Part shown: positions 25,301 to 34,459 of the stretch, piece after piece
Layout of the letters: each line of letters begins with the position of its first letter
Numbering within the stretch: position 1 is the first letter of the stretch
DNA from: Alitta virens
Lineage: Eukaryota > Annelida > Polychaeta > Phyllodocida > Nereididae
DNA: 64,000 nucleotides
Reading direction: 5' to 3'
NCBI GenBank assembly: GCA_932294295.1
Contig: OW028579.1
Span: forward strand, 5,912,370 to 5,976,369
Position numbers and translations under genes: made by a program
The notes under the pieces: model-generated
Told to the model about the DNA's origin: nothing
What the model saw: the letters and a program-made list of their open reading frames with translations, nothing else
Databases searched by the model: none

Positions 25301-28300
25301 TTTATGTTATAGTCTTTGATTATATGTTTAGTTAGAGTCTTTGATTATATGTTATGTTATAGTCTTTGATTATATGTTTAGTTATAGTCTTTGCTTATAT
25401 GTTTGGTTATAGTCTTTGCTTATAATTATGTGTCTTTGATTATATGTTTAGTTATAGTCTTTGATTATATGTTTAGTTATAGTCTTTGATTATATGTTTA
25501 GAGTCTTTGATTATATGTTTAGTTATAGTCTTTGATTATATGTTTAGTTATAGTCTTTGATTATATGTTAAGTTATAGTCTTTGATTGTCTTAATACACC
25601 TGTGAAGTGTTATTTTGCCACTTGTCAACATCCACTATTCTTCCTCATGCATTTCAGCCACTTATAGCACCTTGTCGTGAAACTAGGAGAGCACACAAAA
25701 CGGCATTTGCTGATATTTCCTTAAGGTAATCAAAAAGGAGCCATCGATTTAGCGTAGGTTTTTAAAAGTGATCTTACAGATAGATTTGCTGTATTTTATA
25801 TGTGGCTAAACTTTTGCAATTTTAGTACAGCAAATATTTATTGCAACATTTTTAATTTTTGGTTTACTGAATTGAATTTTTTGTTTACTGAATTGAATTT
25901 GTTTACTGAATTGAATTTTTAACAATAAGATGTTGTTTTTTGGGTTTGTTTCTTTTTTTTATATATATGTTTATTTTAATTATGAAATTTCATTATACAA
26001 AACATAGTTACCAATCTAATTTGGTTACTCTGCAAAGACACTAAATAAAAAAATAAAAAATAGTGCAAGGCTATTAAACTGTGCTCGGGGAACGACTTAA
26101 AGAAGATACTATTTTTAAGGTCTATGTTGATATCATATGATATCATAATAATATGGTGGGATCTGACAATGATGATATCACATCATAATATTCGTAAAAG
26201 GTGGCATTATAATTTATTACATTATTGTAGTGTGTTATTACCATATTATGATGATGTAAACTGCAATGAGACAATTAAATATGACCTAAAAGTTGTCATG
26301 TTTTGACATATGATAGATCACATGCTTAAGTGACAAAGAACTTGTGTCATGCATGAGTGACTTTGTAATGCAGTTAAGGCTTGACCTGTCTTCTGGCCAC
26401 AGCGCTGCATGACCTAATAAAATCCATAAAGGAATAAGAAAAGACAGAACTAGAAAACCCCATATTGCGGAAGTGAAACCATGTTTAAAATTAACCTATT
26501 CACAGAGACTTATTTGAACTATAATATTTAGCAAAGAATCCACATGTTATTGTAACTAGTCAAATTCGCACATTTTATACTGTAAATTGCTTTGGCAATT
26601 TTTATTATTAAGTATATATTCAAGAATTAAAAATAACATTTTAAAGAATCAATACACATTTTTTTTAATTTTTATCGTTTTTATAATATTTCTTGAGTGA
26701 AGGCCATTGTATTTGTGTTTCCTGTACAAATACAGAAAATGCCTATGCTATTCTAATTTTTTTCTGACTGACTTTTTTTTATCTTTTGTGTGTGTAATAA
26801 GAGTTTTCATTTGGCCTACGAAGTTTAAAATATTTTATAAACTGGCTGTTCTCAATAAACTAAAGAGTCATGGATGATGAACATTTTCTAAAATTAAAAT
26901 CTAAGATGTCATACTGTGCACACTGAGCTCTGTTTCTGGCTATCAGGGTAGCATCCAAAATAGGGCATACACTGGGCCAACTATGAGCCAACATTGGGCC
27001 TATATTGGGCATTTGCAGAATGCTTTCTAAGTTGCATTTGCTAGCAGATGTTTTAACACATTATTTTGACACACAGGACAAATCAGAATGGGAGAGTGCT
27101 GCTACCCTCCAAGGCTCTAAGTAATGGTTAAATCCCGAGTAGTCGGGAGTTAACTGACATTTTTGTTGGTTATATCCGCCTTGGCTATCCGGTTATAACC
27201 AAAAAATATTTTAGTTAGCTCCCGACTATGAGGAATATTTACTAATTTATTTGATTGTTGGATTTGTCCAACTGCTCTTATCATGCATAAATATGGAATG
27301 AGATGAATCTCAGATATTAGGCCAGATCAGCATGATGTTGGTTTGGTGTCCATCCAATGTGGGTAAAACTGGGCAGATGTCGTTCCCAGATGGCATTCCA
27401 AATCGGCCCAACAACTTTTCCATATAGGCCACCCCAGATAGCATTCCAAATCGGGCCAGCATCGTTTCCATATAGGCCACCCCAGATAGCATTCCAAATC
27501 GGCCCAGCAATGTTTCCATATAGGCCACCCCAGATAGCATTCCAAATCGGGCCAGCATCGTTTCCATATAGGCCACCCCAGATAGCATTCCAAAATCGGG
27601 CCAGCATCGTTTCCATATAGGCCACCCCAGATAGCATTCCAAATCGGGCCAGCATCGTTTCCATATAGGCCACCCCAGATAGCATTCCAAAACGGGCCAG
27701 CATTGTTTCTATATCGGCCGCCGTCGTTACAACATCATTTTGACATTGCCGACATCGTGCTGACATTGAATGATTTGGAATGCTATAAGGGACTGTCGTA
27801 ACAACATCAGGTTTACATCGCCAGCATCACGTCGATGTTGAAACGATTTGGAGTGCTATCTGGTTTCGAATGTTCATACGTGTATTAGCCTATAATGTTT
27901 TTAAAACTAATGTATTCAGTTTGCAAATATCATTTTCTCCTGTGATAGCATTCTATTTATGGCAAAGTTTTCTTTTCTCCTACAATCGCTTGCAGTTTTG
28001 TTGTAAACTATAACATTTTTGCAGACAGGAACAGTTTTGCACCATTTTGGTAAACATCAATACAACCTCATATTGCAAACATAGTTTGGTCATGTACTGC
28101 CAAACATTGTTGGTGAGTTATGCCATACTACTGGGGAATTGGCACTGATAAGCGTCATGGATATGGTTCTAAATTTTAAGATATTTAATCTACAGTGACC
28201 AGAAACTGGTTCGATTCTCCAAAAATGTACATGAGCATTCTTAAAAGTCATGCGCTGGTGCCACTTGATCTCATCTTGTGTGCTTAAAGCTCACTTCATA

Positions 28301-28831
28301 ACAAATAAATATGAAATCCATCACTCTACCATAACATGAACATATTTAACTTTCACAGTGACTACATAATATATTTCGAAGCAGGGAAATCCCTCCCCCC
28401 CCCCCCCTCTTACACTTCCCTGTAGAAAATTATAACCACGGAGAATTGGTGTGTTCAGATTGAAAGTTTGTATTGTAATGTTATACATTTGCGGGGGCCT
28501 AGCTCAGAGGTAGCGCTCTGGGCTTCCAATCGCTGGGTCCCGGGTTCGATTCCCGGTCAAGCCTAAGTTGGATGGCCATTTCATCCATCACCTCATTGCC
28601 ATGGTCCCTGCCTGTCCTAATTAGCCCATCAGGTGCAAAAATACAGGACGTAAAGCCCTAATCACACACACACCCAATGTTATACATTTGTACATGAATA
28701 TAATCATTTCACTCCAGTGCACTCCTCACAAGTCCCTGCTAAGTTTGTTTTGAAATGTTGAACATGAATTTTCTGGGGATGAGGAAGCCATCCAGTCTGT
28801 CAGTTTGCCATTTTGCCAGTCAGTAAAGTTG

Positions 28832-28866
<35 letters not shown>

Positions 28867-31800
28867 AGGGCTTTATGTCCTGTATTTCTGCACCAGTTGG
28901 GCTAATTAGGACAGGCAGAGACCATGGCAATTAGACGAAGGATGAAACAGCCATCCAACTTAGGCTCGACCGGGAATCGAACCCGGGACACAGCGGTTGG
29001 AAGCCCAGAGCGCTACCTCTGAGCTAGGCCCCCGCCCTGTAAAGTTGCTAGTAAACTAATTATTGTCTGAATGTATCACCTAACTGCAGCAATATTCCAT
29101 AGTTATAATATTTCTTTTCCCTATATTTTGACTGTTTATTTAAACTTGAACCAATAATTTCCTCTTTCATATTGTGCGTCTTTGTACTTATGATTGACGT
29201 ATTTGTGGGAAAAACATGCTAAAAATGTAAAAAAAAAAAACAAGATTTATGGCAAATATATTCAGAACATTTTAAGGGATCAACAGTTCAGCCTTTTGGT
29301 ATAGCTTCGATCGTGATCAGTAAAATATGGACCCACATAAATGAAAAAAATAATTGAACGAAAAAATAACTATGTCAACTGAAGTGGAGTTTGCTGGGAA
29401 TATTATGTGTGTTTTGACTTTGCTCTGACCTTGGGGCTCCTGCATTTGTATATCTTGATCTAGAGAAGCGCTTAAATAAGGAAACAGTTCATGCTTGGAA
29501 TAAAAGCTTTCTATCTACGTTTCGTGTTTAAAAGCAAGATCCTCACACCCTGAGATTATGCTGTGTGATAATGAAACGTTTCTTTGTGTTGAGCTGAAAC
29601 CACTGCTCAGCCAGCTCCTTAACGCTGTGTCTATCGCCTACATTTTGGCAGTTATTGAATTGATTTATTGAATAAAGCAACTCTTCCCAAAGGCTTAATA
29701 AAAATGCTGCATTAGGGAAGAGTACAGTTACAAAGACAGTGGCGGTGGTGGTGGTGGTGGATTAGGGCTTTACGTCCTATATTTCTGCACCTATTGGGCT
29801 GATTAGGACAGGCAGGGACCATGGCAATGGGAAGAAGGATGAAACAGCCATCCAACTTAGGCTCAACTGGGAATTGAACCCGGGACCCATTGGTTGGACC
29901 AGCGACCTACCACTGAGCTAGGCCCCCTTTTTTTATCTCTCTTTCTGTTTCTCTCTCTCTCTCTCTCTTTCTGTCTTTTTTTCTGTCTGTCTGTCTTTCT
30001 GTCTGACTCTTGTAGAACCCCATTCAGTCTCTCTCTTTTCCCTTTTTCCTTTTTTTTTTATCTCTCACTGATGAACCGAGTTTCTTGCTCTTGTGTCTCA
30101 AACAAGGAAGTGCAATACACTTACTTGTGCTTATTCTGAACCATTATTGTGTACTTTGTCAAAAGTCTTTGTGGCATCTACAAATAATATGTTCAGCCAG
30201 GCGTTGTTAGAGTCAATATAAGCCCCAGAAAAAGGAGTGGATCCGTTTCAAATAAAAGACCTGCATTTTTTTTGTCGGTTGCAGACCAAATTTAAATGGA
30301 GGTCATTTATTGTCTCCCTCTCTCTATTTTTTTTTTTTTTTCTTTGGGTGGGATTTAGGCACATGTGACTGCGGTTTTCATACAAATCCAATCACAAGCC
30401 TCATGAGTGGGTTTTATTAAACAGCTGGAATAGAACCTTGCCATTATTCTATATATTTTGTTCTTATTTTAGTTAATTTATAAACTTATACTTGATATTT
30501 CATCTCTCTAAAAATTTGGTTTTGTTTTATTGTATTAATGGGCCTCCTGAAAAACAGTTTTTACTGATGGTGCTACCCATTTTAAATATATTTTAATGAA
30601 AATAATAAATAAATAAAGACCACATTTTGGTTAAATTCATAGATAGATGGATAGATGGATGGATGGATAGATAGATAGATAGATGGATGGATAGATAGAT
30701 GGATGGATGGATAGATAGATAGATGGATGGATGGATGGATGGATGGATAGATGGATGGATGGATGGATGGATGGATGGATAGATAGATAGATAGACAGCA
30801 GATAGATTTTTATTAACAGAGAGTCCAATTCTGACCTATTAGTCATAGATTTATATAATATAATATTTCAAATCACTGCACCCATAACTATACCATGTTG
30901 CCACCCGAAGATGACAAACGATGGCGGCCGATATAGAAACGATGCTGGCCCGATTTGGAATGCTATCTGGGTCATACCTTTGAGGCTTATAACTTTGTCA
31001 ATAATTCAGTGTTAATCAAATTATATGGATTGATTTTAATACACTTTATATAGATAAGTGAAAAGTATCAAATGACAAAATTGTATAGTATTATATTTTA
31101 GTGGGAAAAAATCCAGCCATATATCATTTTCATTAGGCAAAATCTCCTGTAAGTTTCTAAACTAAACTAAGACGAAATATCAATAATTTTGTTAATTTAG
31201 ACGATACGACCTTGAACCATTGATCCATCAACCATCCCTTGTTTAAGGTCGAATTAATTAACACTTTAGCAAATGAGACCACCAGCCTCTCCCCAGATTT
31301 TATCTTGCATCAGTTGAGCTGTGATATTGATCAAGAGAAATAAACAGCTGTAGCTAGGATCAATGTTGAATTGATTACGAATTGATTTTAGTAAATTGGC
31401 GTTATGTTGAACAGTACATTATAAAGGGAGACTTCAATACTGAAATATTGAACTGTATGGCTGAGTTAAGCCCAATTACACTGGTTGACCCTCACATTAA
31501 AAAGTGTGAATTAAATAACTATCTATTTGATGCAAATTATAGTATATTTACTGAAGAATCATCAATATTGCACTATAAAACTACACTAGGTTTACTACGG
31601 GAAATTGAAGGCATTAAATTTTGCTCATTTTTTGGATCATTTTGCACGTGGAAAAACGTGAGCATTGATTATCGAATCTAGGTCATTATCAAGTTCCCAT
31701 TCATATTTGTACAACATGACTCAGATAGAGTATTTGACATGTTACGATTGGTTACATACCAAATAAGAGGATGTCTACCTATCTAGCCAGCTAGCTCTCT

Positions 31801-34348
31801 ATATTTCTGTACATCTATCTGTCAACAGTGTCTCAAATGGGGAAAATAATATTAGGCCCTTTTGGTGAGCTAGGGCAATATTGAGCCGACAGTATCAGTC
31901 CTGAGCATGTATATCTGTCAATGTGGCTGACTGACTGACTGACTGACTTGACTGACGTACTGGCTGACTGACTGACTGACTGACTGACTTGACTGGCTGG
32001 CTGACTGAGTGACTTGACTGACTGACTGACGTGCTGACTGACGTGCTGACTGACTGACTGACTGACTGGCTGACTGACTTACTTGACTGACTGACTGACG
32101 TGCTGACTGTCTGACTGACTGGCTGACTGGCTGACTGACTGACTGACTGGCTGACTGACTCCAAGCCAATCTGATGCTGATTTGGCATGGGCCGAATGGA
32201 ATATCTACTTATCAATGTATTCATATTAATTTTTTACCAATTGTTTTTATATAGTTTTACTTTTGGGTCAAATCACACACAAAAATTGGTGTCTGAATTG
32301 CTAACCTGAATGAATATATTTTATCAATCAATATATCTGTCAATATGACTGACTGACTGACTGACTGACGTGCTGACTGACTGACTGACTGACTGACTGG
32401 CTGACTGACTGACTAACTCTGGCTGACTGGTATTCAAAACCTAGCTGATTAACACACGTAAATTCCTCTCAATATTCAAATGGTCAGATTAATTTATAGA
32501 AACTCATTAATCACGTCCATGAGAAAAATCAAGACATCTAAACTGCATTTATTATCTAAGTAAACCTCATGGCAATATACATTGTAACTAACACATTTGT
32601 ACATAACAATGCTCGTCCAAACATTACACTTCGTGTGAGTCACTTGGCTAAATGTCCTCTCAGAAGAACGAACAGGAAAAGCCCCAGAAATCAATTGATT
32701 CAACAATGAATAGTTAAGTACGTTCAGTTCATTATGCCGTTCTGTTGCAATTATGGTAAAACCACAAACATTGGGCTATTAATTTGACGTGATTTCTAGA
32801 AAATAGCTAATAGGACATTCTGTGTCTTATGCATATTCATGGGCCCCCTCAATTAAGACCACCTGTGGGATCAGTCAAGTGGTCTTAATATTGAGGTGGT
32901 CTTAAATCTGAGACTTTCTTATCACTGTAATCATAGAGTTAGGAGTCAGTGAGGTGGGGTCAAAATAGAGGTTGCCTCAATATCAGATGGCCTTAAGAAA
33001 GAGCCGGTTCTATCGAGGTCCAGATGTCTAACTTTTATTATTTATGAAGTTATACAACTGTTAGTTTGTTAATTTAAACTTTTAATTGAAATATATATTT
33101 GGTATTGGGTGGCATAAAGATATTACTCAGCTGTGAGCTAGATGGCAATGAGATCATATGATCCTCACTACAACTAGCTACATTGTTAGTTGAGGCAAAC
33201 CTTTGCATGAATTTGTGCTAGCTTTCGGTATATTCATGTCATCATTATTTCTGCCCCTTGCAGCTAGCTGATCATAGAGGCAGATGATGTTTTGAAAACA
33301 TTTTGATGCAATAGAGCATGAGCATTTGTATTGCAGTTCCCACGCCAAGTTATTTTACTAAAAAAAAGGGTAAATATGTAAAGATAAATAAGGTCATATT
33401 TCTGTTTGTCTCTTAACCCCACCATTCTGTATTAAAAAAGTAAGTGTAATAAATTATAATTGTACCATATAATAGGTTTTTTATTTAAAAATAATTTCAA
33501 ACGCACTTCTCAAGGTTAAGGATTTAAATAAATCCATCCATGATGTGCAGATTGCCGCGTTAACAGCGTATTATTATAATATCCTGTAAATATGATTTAT
33601 CAGTGTTCCACTTGATTATATTACATATGTCGTGCTTCTTAATATACATTACTCTAATAATAACTCAAACCTAGTTTGTAATAAATGTAAATACATATAA
33701 TAGTATTTGTGACTAATGCGGTTTTAATTTGAAAAAGGATACTTATTAAATTATGTCATAATTCTAAATTATATGGTGGACTCATCCACTTTTGATTAAT
33801 AAAGATGATTATTAATCTGAGGACAATGTATTGATATTATTTATCATTGAAATAGGACAGTTGCATACATATATTTATGGTTGATTTAAAGCAAAATATT
33901 ATCTTGCACTAAATTAAGCAGAATTGAGTTTCAAGCAAATCAGCTGATTGATATCATATTAAAATTACCTTTACCAACAGCATTACTTTTGTTGTGTAAT
34001 TCTTACTATTAAGCCATATTTGTGTGTTAGAGATTGAATTGTACATAATTTCAACCTTTCATGAACATCTCATTATCTGAGATAAAACTATAGTTGAAAA
34101 ATGAATAAATAAAAACTTGTTATTGTACATAATTTCAACCTTTCATGAGTATCTCATTATCTCAGATAAAACTATAGTTGAAAAATGAATAAATAAAAAC
34201 TTGTTATTTTTCTTACCTTTTGTCCATATTTGGTTTCCACGTTTACAGGGGTAGGTCCAGCCAGTGCCTTTGTTGCAAGAACTAACAGTATACTCACAGC
34301 TAATAGGAGTTTGTTGACACTCATTTTTGTATTCAAATCGTGACTCAT
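11835..34348 (-). CDS. Matrix metalloproteinase with furin site and hemopexin domain (copy 2, complete)
   Basis: Secreted or surface zinc endopeptidase of the matrixin (M10A) family, expected to cut extracellular-matrix and surface proteins. Coding exons in transcript order: 34348/34324-34217, 17952-17823, 16632-16522, 16426-16323, 15919-15712, 15287-15129, 14381-14196, 14106-13958, 13290-13149, 12815-12640, 12077-11835. All introns are GT/AG and phases agree. Numbered from the Met at 34324 (571 aa): signal peptide about 1-22, propeptide with cysteine switch RCG at C95, furin-type site KRKRR 108-112, catalytic domain 113 to about 273 with HGD at 181-183, FDGPGG 187-192, zinc motif [12 protein letters not shown] (H230, E231, H234, H240) and Met-turn M248. 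A Pro-rich hinge (about 274-312) leads to a four-blade hemopexin domain bounded by C315 and C507. The 64-residue tail holds a weak hydrophobic stretch. Domain order and length resemble furin-activated membrane-type MMPs such as MMP17/25, but the ortholog is not assigned. Confidence 0.93.
13434..13870. repeat. Degenerate ~55-bp tandem array in MMP intron 8 (copy 2)
   Basis: Same array as 3740-4150, but 26 bp longer because of an extra partial unit (ATAAATTCTTTATAGTTTTG and following) at about 13469-13494. This is consistent with replication slippage after the duplication. Confidence 0.75.
18351..18448. mobile_element. 98-bp MITE, CCCAGATAG family (unit 2 copy)
   Basis: Carried by the segmental duplication; same flanks and same termini as the copy at 8629-8726. 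Confidence 0.85.
19410..19530 (+). mobile_element. Fragment of dispersed repeat family 'GTCCTGGGCC'
   Basis: Reads TTCCTCGTGGTAAGGGCCGC, a CAGTAACACTTTGG block, CAGCCCAGTTGCCAACACAG and GCTCAATGCACTCTACAGTT, matching in order the 60885-61000 and 59745-59850 copies. The short overlapping ORFs here look like by-products of the repeat. Confidence 0.5.
20098..20140. repeat. (GATT)n microsatellite
   Basis: About ten GATT units with one GATG interruption. No gene context other than the long MMP intron. Confidence 0.9.
20198..20252. repeat. Decamer tandem repeat (TGTCACGTTA)n
   Basis: Five near-perfect units of TGTCACGTTA, followed by decayed versions. Located 60 bp after a (GATT)n tract. Confidence 0.9.
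20837..21222. mobile_element. Non-autonomous DNA transposon, CACTGTG termini (copy 1)
   Basis: A 386-bp element with terminal inverted repeats of about 40 bp that begin CACTGTGTGTCGTCACCTCA; the right end mirrors this down to CATAATTAGGTCG. Flanks are ATGA and ATAA, a 4-bp target-site duplication with one change. A second copy is at 45460-45808. The 5'-CACT ends with 4-bp duplications would fit a Chapaev/CMC-like source, which is an inference. No ORF of its own. Confidence 0.8.
22292..22352. repeat. (GATT)n microsatellite
   Basis: About fifteen uninterrupted GATT units. Confidence 0.92.
22652..22735. repeat. Two poly(C) tracts and a G-rich stretch
   Basis: Homopolymer C runs of about 18 and 12, then AAAGGGGGGTGGC. 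Homopolymers of this length are prone to sequencing and assembly errors, so the ORF crossing them is not credible. Confidence 0.85.
23037..23227 (-). mobile_element. tRNA-derived SINE, copy A
   Basis: Read on the minus strand it starts with a tRNA-like head (GGGGGCCTAGCTCAGC), has a B-box (GGTTCGATTCC), and then a body ending AGGACGTAAAACCCC. It is flanked by an 11-bp imperfect target-site duplication, TACCTGCATTA (23026-23036) and TACCTGCCTTA (23228-23238). Same family as 28492, 28837 and 29738. Confidence 0.85.
23285..23660. repeat. TGTCTTGTCATGTCTTATTT minisatellite
   Basis: About 370 bp of degenerate repeats built from TGTCTTGT, CATGTC and TTATTTTG words. It gives a spurious 167-residue Leu/Ser/Cys-rich ORF with no domain features. 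Confidence 0.88.
24425..24535. repeat. Poly(C) pair around a GCGCTCCGCGC word
   Basis: Two poly(C) runs (about 13 and 10) separated by AT-rich sequence containing AAAAAAGCGCTCCGCGC. Possibly a dispersed repeat; only one copy is seen here. Confidence 0.5.
25270..25590. repeat. 25-bp minisatellite (TTATAGTCTTTGATTATATG…)
   Basis: About a dozen units of TTATAGTCTTTGATTATATG followed by TTTAG, with point changes and partial units. AT-rich and noncoding. Confidence 0.92.
27385..27863. repeat. 48-bp satellite derived from one MITE arm
   Basis: Seven tandem units of about 48 bp, each carrying GATAGCATTCCAAATCGG followed by CCAGCATCGTTTCCATATAG. They are followed by a single right arm ending TGATTTGGAATGCTAT and a second, decayed right end (GATTTGGAGTGCTATCTGG). 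Because the unit is a multiple of three, long ORFs appear on both strands; one unit has an extra A that shifts frame. These ORFs are artefacts. Confidence 0.9.
28492..28675 (+). mobile_element. tRNA-derived SINE, copy B (best preserved)
   Basis: A 184-bp element flanked by perfect 15-bp direct repeats AATGTTATACATTTG (28477-28491 and 28676-28690). The head has an A-box-like TAGCTCAGAGGTAGCGC, an anticodon-loop position reading CTTCCAA, and a B-box GGTTCGATTCC. The body holds CATTGCCATGGTCCCTGCCT and CAGGACGTAAAGCCCTAATC, ending in a short (CA)n tail. The acceptor stem does not close, so it is not a working tRNA gene. Confidence 0.93.
28837..29038 (-). mobile_element. tRNA-derived SINE, copy C
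   Basis: Minus-strand copy with a (GT)n tail at its left. It is bounded by perfect 14-bp target-site duplications GTAAAGTTGCTAGT (28823-28836 and 29039-29052). Head and B-box are intact. Confidence 0.93.
29738..29928 (-). mobile_element. tRNA-derived SINE, copy D
   Basis: Minus-strand copy with a (GGT)n tail on the left and the tRNA-like head ending GAGCTAGGCCCCC on the right, next to a pyrimidine-rich tract. The B-box is slightly decayed (GGGAATTGAACCC). No target-site duplication is evident. Confidence 0.85.
29929..30060. repeat. Pyrimidine-rich low-complexity tract (CT)n/(TTTCTGTC)n
   Basis: Directly follows the SINE head at 29928 and gives a spurious Phe/Leu/Ser ORF. Confidence 0.85.
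30640..30800. repeat. (GATA/GATG)n microsatellite
   Basis: About 160 bp of mixed GATA and GGAT tetramers. The apparent Ile/His/Pro/Ser ORF on the minus strand is a translation of the repeat. Confidence 0.93.
30919..30971. mobile_element. Right half of a CCCAGATAG-family MITE
   Basis: Reads GATGCTGGCCCGATTTGGAA then TGCTATCTGGG, matching the right arm of the family; the left arm is missing. Confidence 0.7.
31921..32170. repeat. (CTGA)n microsatellite array
   Basis: About 250 bp of CTGA tetramers with periodic CTTGACTGAC and ACGTGCTGAC variants. A shorter related array lies at 32345-32430. It gives Ser/Gln/Val-rich spurious ORFs. Confidence 0.93.
34038..34205. repeat. 84-bp direct tandem duplication beside the MMP exon 1 donor
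   Basis: Two almost identical units starting ATTGTACATAATTTCAACCT, at 34038-34121 and 34122-34205. They end 11 bp from the exon 1 splice donor at 34216, inside intron 1. Confidence 0.88.
34217..34348 (-). CDS. MMP first coding exon with signal peptide
   Basis: From the Met at 34324 the exon encodes 36 residues beginning [20 protein letters not shown], then LAG. This is a classic signal peptide with a likely cut after ALA (residue 22). It ends AAG|gtaaga in phase 0, which matches the phase-0 start of the propeptide exon at 17952 ([10 protein letters not shown]). An in-frame upstream ATG at 34348 would add eight polar residues; both ATGs have A at -3, so the start is undecided. The sequence just upstream reads TTACAG|GG on the minus strand, so an untranslated 5' exon is also possible. 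Assignment to the MMP rests on strand, phase and protein logic; the intron it implies is about 16.3 kb. Confidence 0.75.
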
Positions 34349-34398
34349 TGTTGTAAAGTAAATCCCTGTAACACAGTGGCAGTTATTGTGCTTTTGTT

Positions 34399-34455
34399 CC
34401 TAATGTGTTTCCCAGTGTGTTCCTAATGTGTTTACCAGTGTGTTCCCCAATGTGT
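34399..34455. repeat. 23-bp tandem repeat upstream of MMP exon 1
   Basis: Units of CCTAATGTGTTTCCCAGTGT followed by GTT, 2.5 copies, with looser relatives to about 34485. It lies 50-140 bp upstream of the first coding exon, where promoter or 5' UTR sequence is expected. I see no clear TATA box. Confidence 0.6.
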
Positions 34456-34459
34456 TCTG

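Noticed and set aside
27385..27710. CRISPR-like array of evenly spaced repeats
   Set aside because: The 48-bp period is a continuous tandem repeat without unique spacers, and the unit is the left arm of a MITE found singly elsewhere. The genome is animal.
27310..27766. Repeat protein ORFs on both strands
   Set aside because: They arise because the satellite period is divisible by three; no start context, splice sites or constraint.
28492..28563. Apparent tRNA-Gly gene (A-box, B-box, CTTCCAA loop)
   Set aside because: The 5' GGGGGCC has no complementary 3' acceptor strand, the sequence continues into a fixed body with a (CA)n tail, and 15-bp target-site duplications flank the whole. It is a SINE head, repeated at three other places.
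30637..30846. Ile/His/Pro/Ser-rich ORF
   Set aside because: Translation of the (GATA/GATG)n microsatellite.
31382..31681. 99-codon ORF with a KGDFN word like a LINE endonuclease
   Set aside because: Only one short word resembles the endonuclease motif; the rest shows no ordered motifs.
31895..32224. Ser/Gln/Val-rich ORFs
   Set aside because: They are translations of the (CTGA)n microsatellite.
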